NCBI RefSeq assembly: GCF_900091585.1 | Contig: NZ_FMHT01000003.1 | Location: 2,465,501 to 2,529,500 of the forward strand | Source of the DNA: Micromonospora nigra | GTDB lineage: Bacteria > Actinomycetota > Actinomycetes > Mycobacteriales > Micromonosporaceae | Length of the DNA: 64,000 nt | Direction of reading: 5' to 3' | Part shown: one piece after another, positions 19,014-27,793 of the stretch | Layout: each line of letters opens with the position of its first letter | How positions within the stretch are numbered: the first letter of the stretch is position 1 | Position numbers and translations under genes: made by a program | Notes under the pieces: model-generated | What the model was told of the DNA's origin: nothing | Seen by the model: the letters and a program-made list of their open reading frames with translations, nothing else | Database searches by the model: none

Positions 19014-19091
19014 TCGACGATCCAGTCCTCGAGAAGGGGTACCGGTCGAGGGCAAGTATGCGCCGTCTCGGCAGATCCGAAACAAGGATGT

Positions 19092-19105
19092 GTGAAAACG
19101 TTCAC
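19092..19105. promoter_or_regulatory. inverted repeat in the panC-cluster/midA divergent region
   Basis: GTGAA-AACG-TTCAC is a perfect five-base inverted repeat with a four-base centre between the divergent starts at 19013 and 19229. It could be an operator for either side. No matching regulator is nearby. Confidence 0.25.
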
Positions 19106-19228
19106 CGGCGGCGCGGGGTCGGCGGGCGCGGCGTCCGCCGGGGTTCCGGCCGGCGGCAGGGGTACGACCGCCGGGGATCCCTGACCGTAGGGTCGGCACG
19201 GTGACGGACCTGATCGAGGGATGACCTG

Positions 19229-20338
19229 ATGTCGATGCGGTGGCGCGACGCCATGGACCGGGCACTCTACGGACCGGGCGGCTTCTTCGTGTCCGGGGCC
19301 GGGCCGGCGGCGCACTTTCGCACCAGCGTGCACGCCTCCCCCGCCTTCGCCTCCGCGGTGCTGCGCCTGCTCGCCGAGGTCGACGCCACCCTGGGGCATC
19401 CGCCGGTGCTCGACGTGGTCGACGTCGGGGCGGGCAGGGGGGAGCTGCTGCGGGCGCTCGCCGGGCAGATGTCGGCGGCACCCACCCACGCTGGGCGGTC
19501 GGGCCTGCTTCCCGCGGGTCCGGGCGGCCCGGACCCGACCACCGACCGCCCGTCCCGGTCGCCCGGCTCCCATCCCGCGGGACCACCGAACCAGGTATCC
19601 CTGGCCGACCGGGTACGCCTCACCGCCGTGGAGCGGGCCGCCCGCCCCGCCGACCTGCCGGCGGCGATCGGATGGCTGGACGAGATCCCGTCGGGCGTCT
19701 CCGGGCTGCTGATCGCCACCGAGTGGCTCGACAACGTGCCACTCGACGTGGCCGTACCCACCGGCGAAGGTTGGCGCTACGTGCTCGTCGACCCGACCAC
19801 GGGCACGGAGACCGTCGGCCCCCCGCTCACCCCGCAGGACGCCGACTGGCTGCACCGGTGGTGGCCCGAGGCGGAGAACGGGGTCAGGGTGCGGGCCGAG
19901 ATCGGGCGGGAACGGGACGAGGCGTGGGCGGATGCCGTCGGCAGGGTCGACCGGGGGCTGGCGGTGGCCGTGGACTACGGGCACCTCAGGGCGGGTCGAC
20001 CGGTCGACGGGACGCTGACCGGTTACCGGGGTGGGCGGCAGGTGCCACCGGTGCCGGACGGGTCCCGGGATGTCACCGCGCACGTCGCCGTCGACTCGGT
20101 CGCCTCCTGCGGCGAGCGGGTCGCCCGGTGTGCGTACTCCCTGGTGTCGCAGCGGGAGGCGTTGCGGGCGCTCGGGGCCGACGGCGCACGACCGCCGCTG
20201 AGCCTGGCCGCCACCGACCCGACCGGATACGTGCGGGCGCTGGCCGCCGCGTCCACGGTGGCCGAGCTGACCGATCCGGCCGGGCTCGGCGGGCACTGGT
20301 GGCTCCTCCAGCCGGTCGGAAGCGCACCTGATCCGTGA
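19229..20338 (+). CDS. MidA/NDUFAF7-family SAM-dependent methyltransferase
   Basis: The 369-residue protein belongs to the MidA family (Methyltransf_28). It starts '[20 protein letters not shown]' followed by '[20 protein letters not shown]', and the SAM site is '[17 protein letters not shown]' (about 66-82). '[23 protein letters not shown]' and '[13 protein letters not shown]' are further family motifs. The mitochondrial member NDUFAF7 methylates an Arg of complex I subunit NDUFS2, the NuoD homologue. Here the very next gene on the same strand is nuoD, so the same relation is plausible. GAGGG lies 8-12 bases before ATG 19229. TAGGGT at 19188-19193 is a possible -10. Confidence 0.88.
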   Translation: MSMRWRDAMDRALYGPGGFFVSGAGPAAHFRTSVHASPAFASAVLRLLAEVDATLGHPPVLDVVDVGAGRGELLRALAGQMSAAPTHAGRSGLLPAGPGGPDPTTDRPSRSPGSHPAGPPNQVSLADRVRLTAVERAARPADLPAAIGWLDEIPSGVSGLLIATEWLDNVPLDVAVPTGEGWRYVLVDPTTGTETVGPPLTPQDADWLHRWWPEAENGVRVRAEIGRERDEAWADAVGRVDRGLAVAVDYGHLRAGRPVDGTLTGYRGGRQVPPVPDGSRDVTAHVAVDSVASCGERVARCAYSLVSQREALRALGADGARPPLSLAATDPTGYVRALAAASTVAELTDPAGLGGHWWLLQPVGSAPDP

Positions 20339-20498
20339 CCCGGCCGGTGCCCTTCCGCCCGGCCCGCGTGGACGGCGGCACGGGTTTCGCCCTCTCGCAG
20401 CGTCCGCGTCTCCTGACGGATCGGATCGCGGCATCTCGCGGTGAACCCACGCCGGGAGCCCGCGACCGTCGATGGCCCCGCGTGGCACGATGACGGGC

Positions 20499-21656
20499 AT
20501 GACCACCGACGCCGACCTTCGCGAACTGACCGTCGGCACCGGAGCCGGCGGGGAGCAGCTCGGCACCGACATGGTGCTCAACATCGGCCCCCAGCACCCG
20601 TCGACGCACGGCGTGCTGCGGCTGAGACTGGTGCTCGACGGGGAGCGGGTGGTGGCCGCCGAGCCGATCGTCGGCTACATGCACCGGGGTGCGGAGAAGC
20701 TGTTCGAGGTACGCGACTACCGGCAGGTCATCGTGCTGGCCAACCGGCACGACTGGCTGTCGGCGTTCTCCAACGAGCTGGGCGTGGTGCTCGCCGTGGA
20801 GCGGCTGATGGGCATGGAGGTGCCCGAGCGGGCGACCTGGCTACGGATGGCGCTCGCCGAGCTGAACCGGGTGCTCAACCACCTGATGTTCCTCGGCTCG
20901 TACCCGTTGGAGATCGGCGCGATCACCCCGATGTTCTACGCCTTCCGCGAGCGGGAGACCATCCAGACGGTGCTGGAGGAGGTCTCCGGTGGCCGGATCC
21001 ACTACATGTTCAACCGGGTCGGTGGGCTCAAGGAGGAGGTGCCCGCCGGCTGGACCGGCCGGGCCCGTGCCGCCATCGGCGAGGTGCGCCGCCGGATGCC
21101 CGACCTGGACAACCTGATCCGCCGTAACGAGATCTTCCTGGCCCGTACCGTCGGCGTGGGCGTGCTGTCCGCAGCCGACGCCGCCGCCTACGGGGCGTCC
21201 GGGCCGGTGGCCCGCGCCTCCGGGCTCGACCTCGACCTGCGCCGCGACGAGCCGTACCTGGCCTACGACCAGCTCGACGTGCCGGTGGTGACCCGCACGT
21301 CCGGGGACTGCCACGCCCGGTTCGAGGTGCTGCTCGACCAGGTGTACGCCTCGCTCGACCTCGCCGAACAGTGCCTGGACCGGGTGGACCGGCTCACCGG
21401 CCCGGTCAACACCCGACTGCCGAAGGTGCTCAAGGCCCCGGAGGGGCACACGTACGCGTGGACGGAGAACCCGCTCGGCATCAACGGCTACTACCTGGTG
21501 TCCCGCGGGGAGAAGACACCGTGGCGGCTCAAGCTGCGCACCGCGTCGTACGCGAACGTGCAGGCCCTGGCCACGTTGCTGCCCGGCTGCCTGGTGCCGG
21601 ACCTGATCGCGATCCTCGGTTCGATGTTCTTCGTGGTCGGCGACATCGACAAGTGA
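20499..21656 (+). CDS. nuoD: NADH-quinone oxidoreductase subunit D-like protein (stand-alone NuoD)
   Basis: The product is a 49-kDa/NuoD homologue of complex I (385 residues from ATG 20499; ATGs at 20472 and 20490 are also possible, none with a clear ribosome-binding site). It has '[15 protein letters not shown]', '[13 protein letters not shown]', '[20 protein letters not shown]' and the C-terminal '[18 protein letters not shown]'. The quinone-site His and Asp environment is preserved in these motifs. No other nuo gene is in the window, so this is the orphan second copy that actinobacteria often carry (nuoD2 type). The preceding gene is a MidA-family methyltransferase 160 bases upstream. Confidence 0.93.
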   Translation: MTTDADLRELTVGTGAGGEQLGTDMVLNIGPQHPSTHGVLRLRLVLDGERVVAAEPIVGYMHRGAEKLFEVRDYRQVIVLANRHDWLSAFSNELGVVLAVERLMGMEVPERATWLRMALAELNRVLNHLMFLGSYPLEIGAITPMFYAFRERETIQTVLEEVSGGRIHYMFNRVGGLKEEVPAGWTGRARAAIGEVRRRMPDLDNLIRRNEIFLARTVGVGVLSAADAAAYGASGPVARASGLDLDLRRDEPYLAYDQLDVPVVTRTSGDCHARFEVLLDQVYASLDLAEQCLDRVDRLTGPVNTRLPKVLKAPEGHTYAWTENPLGINGYYLVSRGEKTPWRLKLRTASYANVQALATLLPGCLVPDLIAILGSMFFVVGDIDK

Positions 21657-21674
21657 GTCCGGCGCGGGCCCCGG

Positions 21675-23519
21675 TCAGCGCCAGCGCTCCGCGCCGGCCC
21701 GGGGACCGTCGTCCTGCGGCGGGTAGCCGTAGCGCGGCCCCTCGACGTGGCCGTGGCGCGGCTGCTCGCCGTGCCCGTATCGCGACCCCTCGGGGTGGCC
21801 GTAACGCTCGGTTTCCGGTTGGTACCCCCACTGCGGCTCGGGGGCAGGGCCCCACTGTGGCTCGGGCTGCCGGCCGCGCTGCTGCGGCACCCGCCACTCC
21901 TGCGGCACCGGTACCCCGCCGACGGGCAGCGCCGGGCGGTCCTCCGGTTCGTCCCAGCGACCGCGCCATTCCTCGCCACCGTCGTGGGCCTGCCAGGCTT
22001 CGTACCCCTCGGCGTCCCGCCGTGGCGCGGGCCCGTCGTCGTGGCGGCGAGGTCCGGGCCCCTCCTGGACGCGGCGGGGCTCGTCGTGCCGGACGGCAGC
22101 CCACCGGTCGGCCATCCGGTACTCGGTGCCGGAACCGTCGGCGTGCACCTCCGCACGTCGCTCCCCGACCCGCACCTCCCGCCCCCGGTCGTCCTCGCGT
22201 ACCGCGGCCCACCGGTCGCCCGCGCGCAGCTGCGCCCAGTACTCCCCGGTGTCGTCCGGCCCGGCCGCCGGCGCCGGCCGACCCGCCGTGGCCTCCCAGT
22301 CCTGCGGACCGTCGCCCCGCTGGTCCGCCCCGGGCGACCAGGACCGGTCGTGCCGGGCGCTCCAGGTCTGTTCGTCCGCCGGGGCCGACCACGCCCGGTC
22401 GTCCCCGGTCCCGGCCCTGACCTGCGCCTCGCGGGGAGTCCAGCTCTCCTGGTGGGAAGCGGCCCGGCCGCCGGCGCGCGGGGCCGACCAACCGCGGTCC
22501 GCGTCGTGCGGCGACCCACCGGCGCCTGCTCCGGGTGCAGGGGCGCGGCCGTCGACACCGCTCCGGGCACCCCGGCGGCCGCGCTCCGGATCGTCGCCGG
22601 AAGCGCCGTCGTGCCCGGCCCACGGCCGGGCACCCTGCTCCGTCGACCAGCGGTCGTACCCGCCGTAGGCGCCACCCTGCTCACCCGACACCCCACCGTC
22701 CACGATGGTGTGGCGGGTGGTGACGTGCACCGTCTCGGTGTGCCGCACCACGCCCAGCGGACGCGGTGCCGGCTCGGTGCGCGGCTCCCGTTCCGGCCGC
22801 GCCGCGCCGTACACCCCGGCGGCGGCCCGTGCCGTGCCGTGGCCGCCCGGAGCGGGACGGTCCGCGCCGTGGCCGGCGGGGGTGAAGCGGTCCGCGCCGG
22901 GCCCGCTCGCGCCGTGGCGGCCAGGGGCGGAACGGTCGACCCCGGGCACCCCGACGGAACCGGCCGCCGGTCGATCCGGTGCCGGCGGGACGGCGCCGTG
23001 GCCGCCTGCCTGACCGGCCGGGCCTGCGCCGCCCTGACGCACCGCTGGCTCGGGTCGGCCAACAGCCCGGCCCGGCACAGCAGCAGGGTCATCCGGCACG
23101 GGCACCCGGGCCCGGCCCGGACCCGCGGGTTCCTCCGCCGGCACACCAGCGCCCTCCGCCGCCAGCCGCCGGTGCAGCCCAGCGACCGCGTCCTGAGCCC
23201 GCTGGGCCTGGTCGAGTGCCTGATTGCCGCGCTGGGCGGCGGCGACGATCTCGCTGCGCAACTCCCGACGGAGCTGCTCGACCTCGTCCGTCAACTCCTG
23301 GACGCGGGCCCGCCCGCCCTCGTCCGTCCGCAACGCGATCGACAACCCGATCAGCACGACGGCGACGATGGCCAGCACCGCGGCGAGCCGCAGCGGGCCG
23401 TTGCCGTCGGCGACCAGAAGGATCAGCGCCGCGATCGGGGCCAGCCCCACCCCGCCCCAGAAGAGCACGGTCAGCAGTTGCGGGGCACGGGTGTCGGCGG
23501 CGACGTCCGAGGCTGGCAT
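21675..23519 (-). CDS. membrane protein with coiled coil and long disordered tail, function unknown
   Basis: The 614-residue protein has two adjacent transmembrane helices near the N-terminus (about 15-35 and 44-63). A coiled coil follows (about 70-130, 'VQELTDEVEQLRRELRSEIVAAAQRGNQAL'-like heptads). The rest is about 470 residues of low-complexity Gly/Pro/Arg/Asp/Trp-rich sequence with degenerate repeats such as 'RYGHPEGSRYGHGE' near the end. No catalytic domain is visible. ATG 23519 is preferred over an upstream TTG; TAGGCT lies eight bases upstream. It could be a cell-envelope or scaffold protein, but this cannot be decided. Confidence 0.7.
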   Translation of the reverse strand: MPASDVAADTRAPQLLTVLFWGGVGLAPIAALILLVADGNGPLRLAAVLAIVAVVLIGLSIALRTDEGGRARVQELTDEVEQLRRELRSEIVAAAQRGNQALDQAQRAQDAVAGLHRRLAAEGAGVPAEEPAGPGRARVPVPDDPAAVPGRAVGRPEPAVRQGGAGPAGQAGGHGAVPPAPDRPAAGSVGVPGVDRSAPGRHGASGPGADRFTPAGHGADRPAPGGHGTARAAAGVYGAARPEREPRTEPAPRPLGVVRHTETVHVTTRHTIVDGGVSGEQGGAYGGYDRWSTEQGARPWAGHDGASGDDPERGRRGARSGVDGRAPAPGAGAGGSPHDADRGWSAPRAGGRAASHQESWTPREAQVRAGTGDDRAWSAPADEQTWSARHDRSWSPGADQRGDGPQDWEATAGRPAPAAGPDDTGEYWAQLRAGDRWAAVREDDRGREVRVGERRAEVHADGSGTEYRMADRWAAVRHDEPRRVQEGPGPRRHDDGPAPRRDAEGYEAWQAHDGGEEWRGRWDEPEDRPALPVGGVPVPQEWRVPQQRGRQPEPQWGPAPEPQWGYQPETERYGHPEGSRYGHGEQPRHGHVEGPRYGYPPQDDGPRAGAERWR

Positions 23520-23570
23520 GGCTGTGCAGCCTACCGAGAGTTGTCCCACCTGGGAACGGCCCCGGACGTA

Positions 23571-23609
23571 CCGGGCGGGCGTCGGCCACGAGGGTCGACG
23601 CCCGCCCGG
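23571..23609 (-). terminator. terminator of the quaternary-amine transporter operon
   Basis: Perfect 14-bp stem (CCGGGCGGGCGTCG and complement) with an 11-base loop, starting 11 bases after the stop codon of the binding-protein gene. Confidence 0.75.
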
Positions 23610-23619
23610 CTTCCGTGTC

Positions 23620-24624
23620 TCAGCCCGCCAACGCGCCGTCCGAGGAGAAGACCAGACCGACGCTGGCCGCCCCGGTGGTCAGCGCGTTCTTGGTCTGCGG
23701 GCCTCCCGCGTCGAGCGAACTGAACGAGCCGGCCCGGAAGTCGTAGACCTCGACCAGCCCGGCCTGGCACTTCGGCCGCTGCGGGCACTCCGGCGGACCG
23801 GCCAGCACCGTCTCCTGGCCCGAGCAGGTGGCGGCCAACTCGGACAGGGTCCGCACGCCGTACCTGTCGGCGAAGGCCCGGGTGACGGCGAACGCGTTCT
23901 GGTTCTGCGCGGCCGACGGGGACCCGAAGCTGATCCCCACCGTGGAACCGGCCTTTGTCAGCGCGGACATCGTCTTGTCCAGTGCGGACGAGGAGACCGG
24001 CTCGGCGTCCTTGCCGTTGATCTTCGTGTTGAGGAACTCGGCCATGGTGGCCGCGTACTCCGGGACGACCTGGATCTCGCCCTTCTCCAGCGCCGGCTCG
24101 TACAGCTCGCGGCTGCCGATCTGCTGGACCCTGACCTCGTAACCGGCGGCCGTCAGCACGATCCGGTACAACTCGCCCAGCGTCTGGCTCTCGCTGAAGT
24201 TGCCCGCCCCGACCACGATCTCGCCACCGGGGCCCTTGGTGATCCCGGCGGTCAGGTCGTTGGCGGCGGCGAACTCCGTCGCGGCCGCCTCCGGCGTCTT
24301 GCGATCCACGTCGACGGCCTTGTTGAGCGCGACCAGCTTCGGGGTGTCGAGCGCGGCGGAAACCTTGTTCAGCGCCGCGAAGACCTCCGGGGTGGCCGCC
24401 TTCGCGTTGACCGCCGGGACGATGTTGTCGGTGTTCTGGAGCTTCTTGTCGTCCTCGAGAACGACGAGCTGGTCGCCGGCCACCGGGGCGCAGCCCGCGC
24501 CGGTGGCACCCGCCTCGGGCGCCTCGGTGCCGGAGGAGCCGGCGTCGCCGCAGCCGGTCAGCAGCCCCGCAGCAGTGAGGGCACCGACCGCCCCGACGGC
24601 CAGCCGTGTACGTGTGCGCATCAT
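23620..24624 (-). CDS. quaternary-amine ABC transporter substrate-binding lipoprotein, apparently circularly permuted OpuBC/OsmF-type fold
   Basis: The 334-residue protein has a signal peptide with lipobox Leu-Thr-Gly-Cys25 and is a glycine betaine/choline-type binding protein. The order of segments is unusual. Residues 51-125 ('DQLVVLEDDKK', 'LNKVSAAL', 'LNKAVDVDRKTPEAA') match what is normally the C-terminal end of OpuBC proteins. Residues 136 onward ('IVVGAGNFSESQTLGELY', 'ALEKGEIQVVPEYAATMAEFLN') match the normal N-terminal start. The protein ends at '..VGLVFSSDGALAG', exactly where canonical proteins continue into 'LVVLEDDK'. Start ATG 24624 has GGAAGG at five bases; ATG 24621 is equivalent. 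It follows two permease genes on the same strand. Confidence 0.88.
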   Translation of the reverse strand: MMRTRTRLAVGAVGALTAAGLLTGCGDAGSSGTEAPEAGATGAGCAPVAGDQLVVLEDDKKLQNTDNIVPAVNAKAATPEVFAALNKVSAALDTPKLVALNKAVDVDRKTPEAAATEFAAANDLTAGITKGPGGEIVVGAGNFSESQTLGELYRIVLTAAGYEVRVQQIGSRELYEPALEKGEIQVVPEYAATMAEFLNTKINGKDAEPVSSSALDKTMSALTKAGSTVGISFGSPSAAQNQNAFAVTRAFADRYGVRTLSELAATCSGQETVLAGPPECPQRPKCQAGLVEVYDFRAGSFSSLDAGGPQTKNALTTGAASVGLVFSSDGALAG

Positions 24625-24827
24625 GCCCGCCTTCCGTGTCCCGGCCCGACCCGTCCGGGTCGGCCGCGTGTCCGACGGGCGGGCCTGCACCGGCCGCCCG
24701 CGATCTCATAGCCAACATCTTCCGACAAGGCACCGACAACCCAGGGCGGCGTTCGTCACCGGATCGTCACCCGGCGTCGGCACCACCCGGGCGGTGTGCC
24801 CTGAGAACGCCGCCAGGTAGCGGCAGG

Positions 24828-25550
24828 TCAGCCGCCGATGACCGCGTCGGCGGCGCGGCGGTCGCCACGTCGCCGGCTGCGGCGCAGCGGGCGGGGGGTG
24901 GCGAACCGTTCCCCGTACGCCAGCACCAGCTCCACCGTCAGAGCCAGGCCCGCCACCAGCAGGCCGCCGGCCAGGATCTGCCCCTGGCCGGCAGCGATGT
25001 CGAGCCCGAAACCGGCCCGGATGATCTGCCCCAGACCGCCGCCGTTGACGAACGACGCCAGCGCGGCGGTCGCCACCACCTGCACGGCGGCCGTGCGGAA
25101 CCCGGCCGCCAAGTAGGGCACCGCCAGTGGCAACTCGACCCGGCGCAGCACCTGCCCGCCGGAGAAACCCATCCCACGGGCCGCGTCCCGGGCCTCCGGA
25201 TCGGCCTGCCGCACCCCCGTGTACGCGTTGGCCAGCAACGGTGGCACCGCGAAGACGGCCAACGCCACCACCACCGCCGGCCGGCCGAAGCCGAGGAAGG
25301 TCAGCGGCAGGATGGCCAGCAGCGCGAGCGTGGGAACGGCCAGCGTGAGGTTGGCGACGAGCACCACCAGCCCACCGCCACGGCCGGTGTGACCGAGCCA
25401 CAGCCCGACCGGCCAGGCGACCAGGCAACCCAGCAGCACCGCCGCCGCCGACATCGACAGGTGCTCGCCGAGCCGGTCCAGCACGCCGCCCGGGTTGGTC
25501 CAGTTGAGCGGATCGTTGAGCCAGACGTACGCCGCCTCGACCGGGTTCAC
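24828..25550 (-). CDS. quaternary-amine ABC transporter permease (OpuBB/ProW-like)
   Basis: The 240-residue integral membrane protein has about five or six transmembrane helices and the BPD_transp_1 EAA loop ('EARDAARGMGFSGGQVLRRVELPLAVP') that contacts the ATPase. After the loop come 'ATAALASFVNGGGLGQII' and the last two helices. GTG 25550 overlaps the stop of the preceding permease gene (GTGA). The two permeases probably form a heterodimer served by the ATPase encoded divergently at 26236. The C-terminus is an Arg-rich cytoplasmic tail. Confidence 0.92.
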   Translation of the reverse strand: MNPVEAAYVWLNDPLNWTNPGGVLDRLGEHLSMSAAAVLLGCLVAWPVGLWLGHTGRGGGLVVLVANLTLAVPTLALLAILPLTFLGFGRPAVVVALAVFAVPPLLANAYTGVRQADPEARDAARGMGFSGGQVLRRVELPLAVPYLAAGFRTAAVQVVATAALASFVNGGGLGQIIRAGFGLDIAAGQGQILAGGLLVAGLALTVELVLAYGERFATPRPLRRSRRRGDRRAADAVIGG

Positions 25551-26233
25551 GCCGTCCTCCGACGCAGCCACGGGGTGAGCAGCCGGCCGACCCCGGCCAG
25601 CAGCAGGTCCAGCACCAGCGCGAGCAGCACACACAGCAGCGTGCCCGTCATGATCTGCGCCTTGTAGAAGTTGTTCTGCAGGCCGGCGAAGATGAGCTGC
25701 CCGAGGCCACCGCGACCGATGACCACACCCACCGTCACCAGAGCCACTGTGGAGACGGTGGCCAGCCGCAGCCCGGTGAGGATGCCCGGCAGCGCCAGCG
25801 GCAACTCGACACGGAACAGCCGCCCCCACCGGCCGTACCCCATCCCCTCGGCGGCCTCCCGCACCTCGGGTGGCACCTGGTTGAGCCCGGCGACGGCGTT
25901 GCGCACGATGACCAGCAGCGCGTACAACACCACGACGCTGAGCACGGTCACCGCCCCGATGCCCAGGTAGGGCGCGAGGAACGCGAACAGGGCCAGGGAG
26001 GGGATCGTGTAGAGCACCCCGGTGACGGCGAGCACCGGCCCGGCCAGTGGCCGGAACCAGTACGCCAGGACCGCCAACGGCAGCGCGACCAGCGCGGCGA
26101 TCAGCACCGCCCGGAGGGTGAGCGTGGTGTGCTCGCGCACGGCGGCGAGGATCGTGTCAGAGTTGTCCCGCACGTACTGCCAGGAGAACCACGGATTGCC
26201 CGGGTCGGCCCGGTAGCTCAGGCGGAAGGACAT
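25547..26233 (-). CDS. quaternary-amine ABC transporter permease (OpuBB/OpuBD-like)
   Basis: This 228-residue permease is a paralogue of its neighbour. It has 'EVREAAEGMGYGRWGRLFRVELPLALPGIL' as EAA loop, 'VTVGVVIGRGGLGQLIFAGLQNNFY', and about six transmembrane helices. The ATG at 26233 begins just two bases from the GTG of the divergent ATPase gene. There is no Shine-Dalgarno sequence, but TACCGT lies exactly six bases upstream, so leaderless transcription is likely. The next gene is coupled by GTGA and the binding protein follows 203 bases later. Confidence 0.92.
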   Translation of the reverse strand: MSFRLSYRADPGNPWFSWQYVRDNSDTILAAVREHTTLTLRAVLIAALVALPLAVLAYWFRPLAGPVLAVTGVLYTIPSLALFAFLAPYLGIGAVTVLSVVVLYALLVIVRNAVAGLNQVPPEVREAAEGMGYGRWGRLFRVELPLALPGILTGLRLATVSTVALVTVGVVIGRGGLGQLIFAGLQNNFYKAQIMTGTLLCVLLALVLDLLLAGVGRLLTPWLRRRTA

Positions 26234-26235
26234 AC

Positions 26236-27228
26236 GTGGACGGTACCCCGACGGGCGGCGGTCAGCGCGCCGCGTCGATCACCCTCGACGGCATCGGCAA
26301 GCGTTACCCGGACGGCACGGTGGCCGTCGACGAACTCAGCCTGGACATCGCGGCCGGCGAACTGGTGGTGCTGATCGGCCCGTCCGGCTGCGGCAAGTCG
26401 ACGGTGCTGCGGATGGTCAACCGGCTGGTCGAACCGACCGCCGGGCGGATCCTGCTCGACGACTCCGACGTCACCCGGGTCGACCCGGTGCGGCTGCGCC
26501 GCCGGATCGGGTACGTGATCCAGAACGTCGGGCTGTTCCCGCACCAGACGGTCGCCGCGAACGTGGGCACCGTGCCCGGCCTGCTCGGTTGGACCCGCGA
26601 GCGAACCCGGCAGCGGGTCGGTGAGCTGCTGGAACTGGTCGGCCTCGACCCGGCGCGCTACGGCCGGCGCTATCCGCACGAACTGTCGGGCGGCCAGCGG
26701 CAACGCGTGGGGGTGGCCCGCGCGCTGGCTGCCGACCCCGTGGTGCTGCTGATGGACGAGCCCTTCTCGGCCGTGGACCCGATCGCCCGCACCCGGTTGC
26801 AGGAGGAGTTCCTGCGCCTGCAGGCCGAGGTGCGCAAGACCATCGTGCTGGTCACCCACGATCTCGACGAGGCCGTCCGGCTCGGCGACCGGATCGCGGT
26901 GCTCTCCCAGGGCGGGCGGCTGGAACAGTACGACACCCCGGCGGTCCTGCTCGGCGCACCCGCCACGCCGTTCGTACGCGAGTTCGTCGGTGCCGACCGG
27001 GGCATCCGCCGGCTGGTGGTCACCCCGGTCACCCGGGACGTGGTGGAGCCGATGCCGGGGACCGGACACCAGCACCTGCCGACGGTGCCGCTGGGCGGCT
27101 CGGCGTACGACGCGCTCGCCGTCATGCTCACCTCGGCGGCGGACCGGGTGGCGGTGCTCGACGACGACCGGCCGGTGGGAGTGCTCACCCGGGCCGGGCT
27201 GCTCGACCTGGGCCGGCCCGGCGGCTGA
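26236..27228 (+). CDS. quaternary-amine ABC transporter ATP-binding protein with C-terminal CBS-like domain (OpuBA/ProV-like)
   Basis: The 330-residue ATPase has Walker A GPSGCGKST (48-56), the signature 'LSGGQRQRVGVARAL', Walker B 'VVLLMDEPFSAVDP' and the switch His in 'LVTHDLDEA'. Following the NBD, about residues 255-330 form a CBS-like domain ('DRVAVLDDDRPVGVLTRAGLLDL'), as in OpuA/OpuB ATPases where it senses ionic strength or c-di-AMP. GTG 26236 has AAGGA at five bases, lying inside the divergent permease gene. It is transcribed opposite to its permease partners, which is unusual for this transporter family. Confidence 0.93.
   Translation: MDGTPTGGGQRAASITLDGIGKRYPDGTVAVDELSLDIAAGELVVLIGPSGCGKSTVLRMVNRLVEPTAGRILLDDSDVTRVDPVRLRRRIGYVIQNVGLFPHQTVAANVGTVPGLLGWTRERTRQRVGELLELVGLDPARYGRRYPHELSGGQRQRVGVARALAADPVVLLMDEPFSAVDPIARTRLQEEFLRLQAEVRKTIVLVTHDLDEAVRLGDRIAVLSQGGRLEQYDTPAVLLGAPATPFVREFVGADRGIRRLVVTPVTRDVVEPMPGTGHQHLPTVPLGGSAYDALAVMLTSAADRVAVLDDDRPVGVLTRAGLLDLGRPGG
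26240..26245 (-). promoter_or_regulatory. -10 box for leaderless permease transcript, inside the divergent ATPase gene
   Basis: TACCGT on the minus strand ends six bases before ATG 26233. It occupies codons 2-4 of the ATPase gene, so the promoter and the opposing coding sequence overlap. Confidence 0.45.
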
Positions 27229-27258
27229 CGAATCCGCCCGGCCGACGCCGCCTGCTGC

Positions 27259-27756
27259 TCAGGCCCGGCCGCCGAGGCTGGCCAGACCCACGATCCAGCC
27301 GACGAGGAAGCCGTACGACGCGCCGGTCCCGGCGGCCTGGAGCGCGCCGAGCAGCGACGGGTCGGGGCCGAGGAACGCGGCGAGCAGCGAGGCCGTGCCG
27401 GCGGCCAGGGCGTAGGCGCCCCAACCGGAGCAGAACTGGTCGACCGACCCCTGCACCCGGGCCACCTGCGGCGTCGGCAGGAGGTAGAGCAGCAGGGCGG
27501 CGAATCCGACCAGCAGCACGGCCCGCAGGTTGGCGGCCAGCAGTCCGCCCTCCGGGCCGGCGTCGAGCTGCCAGGCCGGCCAGGCGAGCAGACGCAGGTA
27601 CCAGCCGCCCGCCGAGTTGGGGTCGGTGCCGTCCTGGGCCCAGGCCACGTACGCGGGGCTACCACACACGGCGACCAGCACCAGCGCGGCGAGGGTGCCC
27701 GTGCCGGCCGCCGTGCCGTACCGGGCGGTGCTGCGCGGACGGTTCGAGATCGCCAT
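27259..27756 (-). CDS. small integral membrane protein, function unknown
   Basis: The 165-residue product has four predicted hydrophobic segments, about residues 17-38, 78-97, 113-131 and 143-160. An extracytoplasmic loop between the first two is rich in Trp, Asp and Gly. No family motif is recognised. ATG 27756 is chosen over the TTG two codons upstream; AGG lies six bases before it. It converges with the ABC ATPase gene (30 bases apart) and precedes nothing that reveals a role. Confidence 0.7.
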   Translation of the reverse strand: MAISNRPRSTARYGTAAGTGTLAALVLVAVCGSPAYVAWAQDGTDPNSAGGWYLRLLAWPAWQLDAGPEGGLLAANLRAVLLVGFAALLLYLLPTPQVARVQGSVDQFCSGWGAYALAAGTASLLAAFLGPDPSLLGALQAAGTGASYGFLVGWIVGLASLGGRA

Positions 27757-27793
27757 GATCAACCTGTTTCCCGACGGGTCGCGGGAGGAAACC

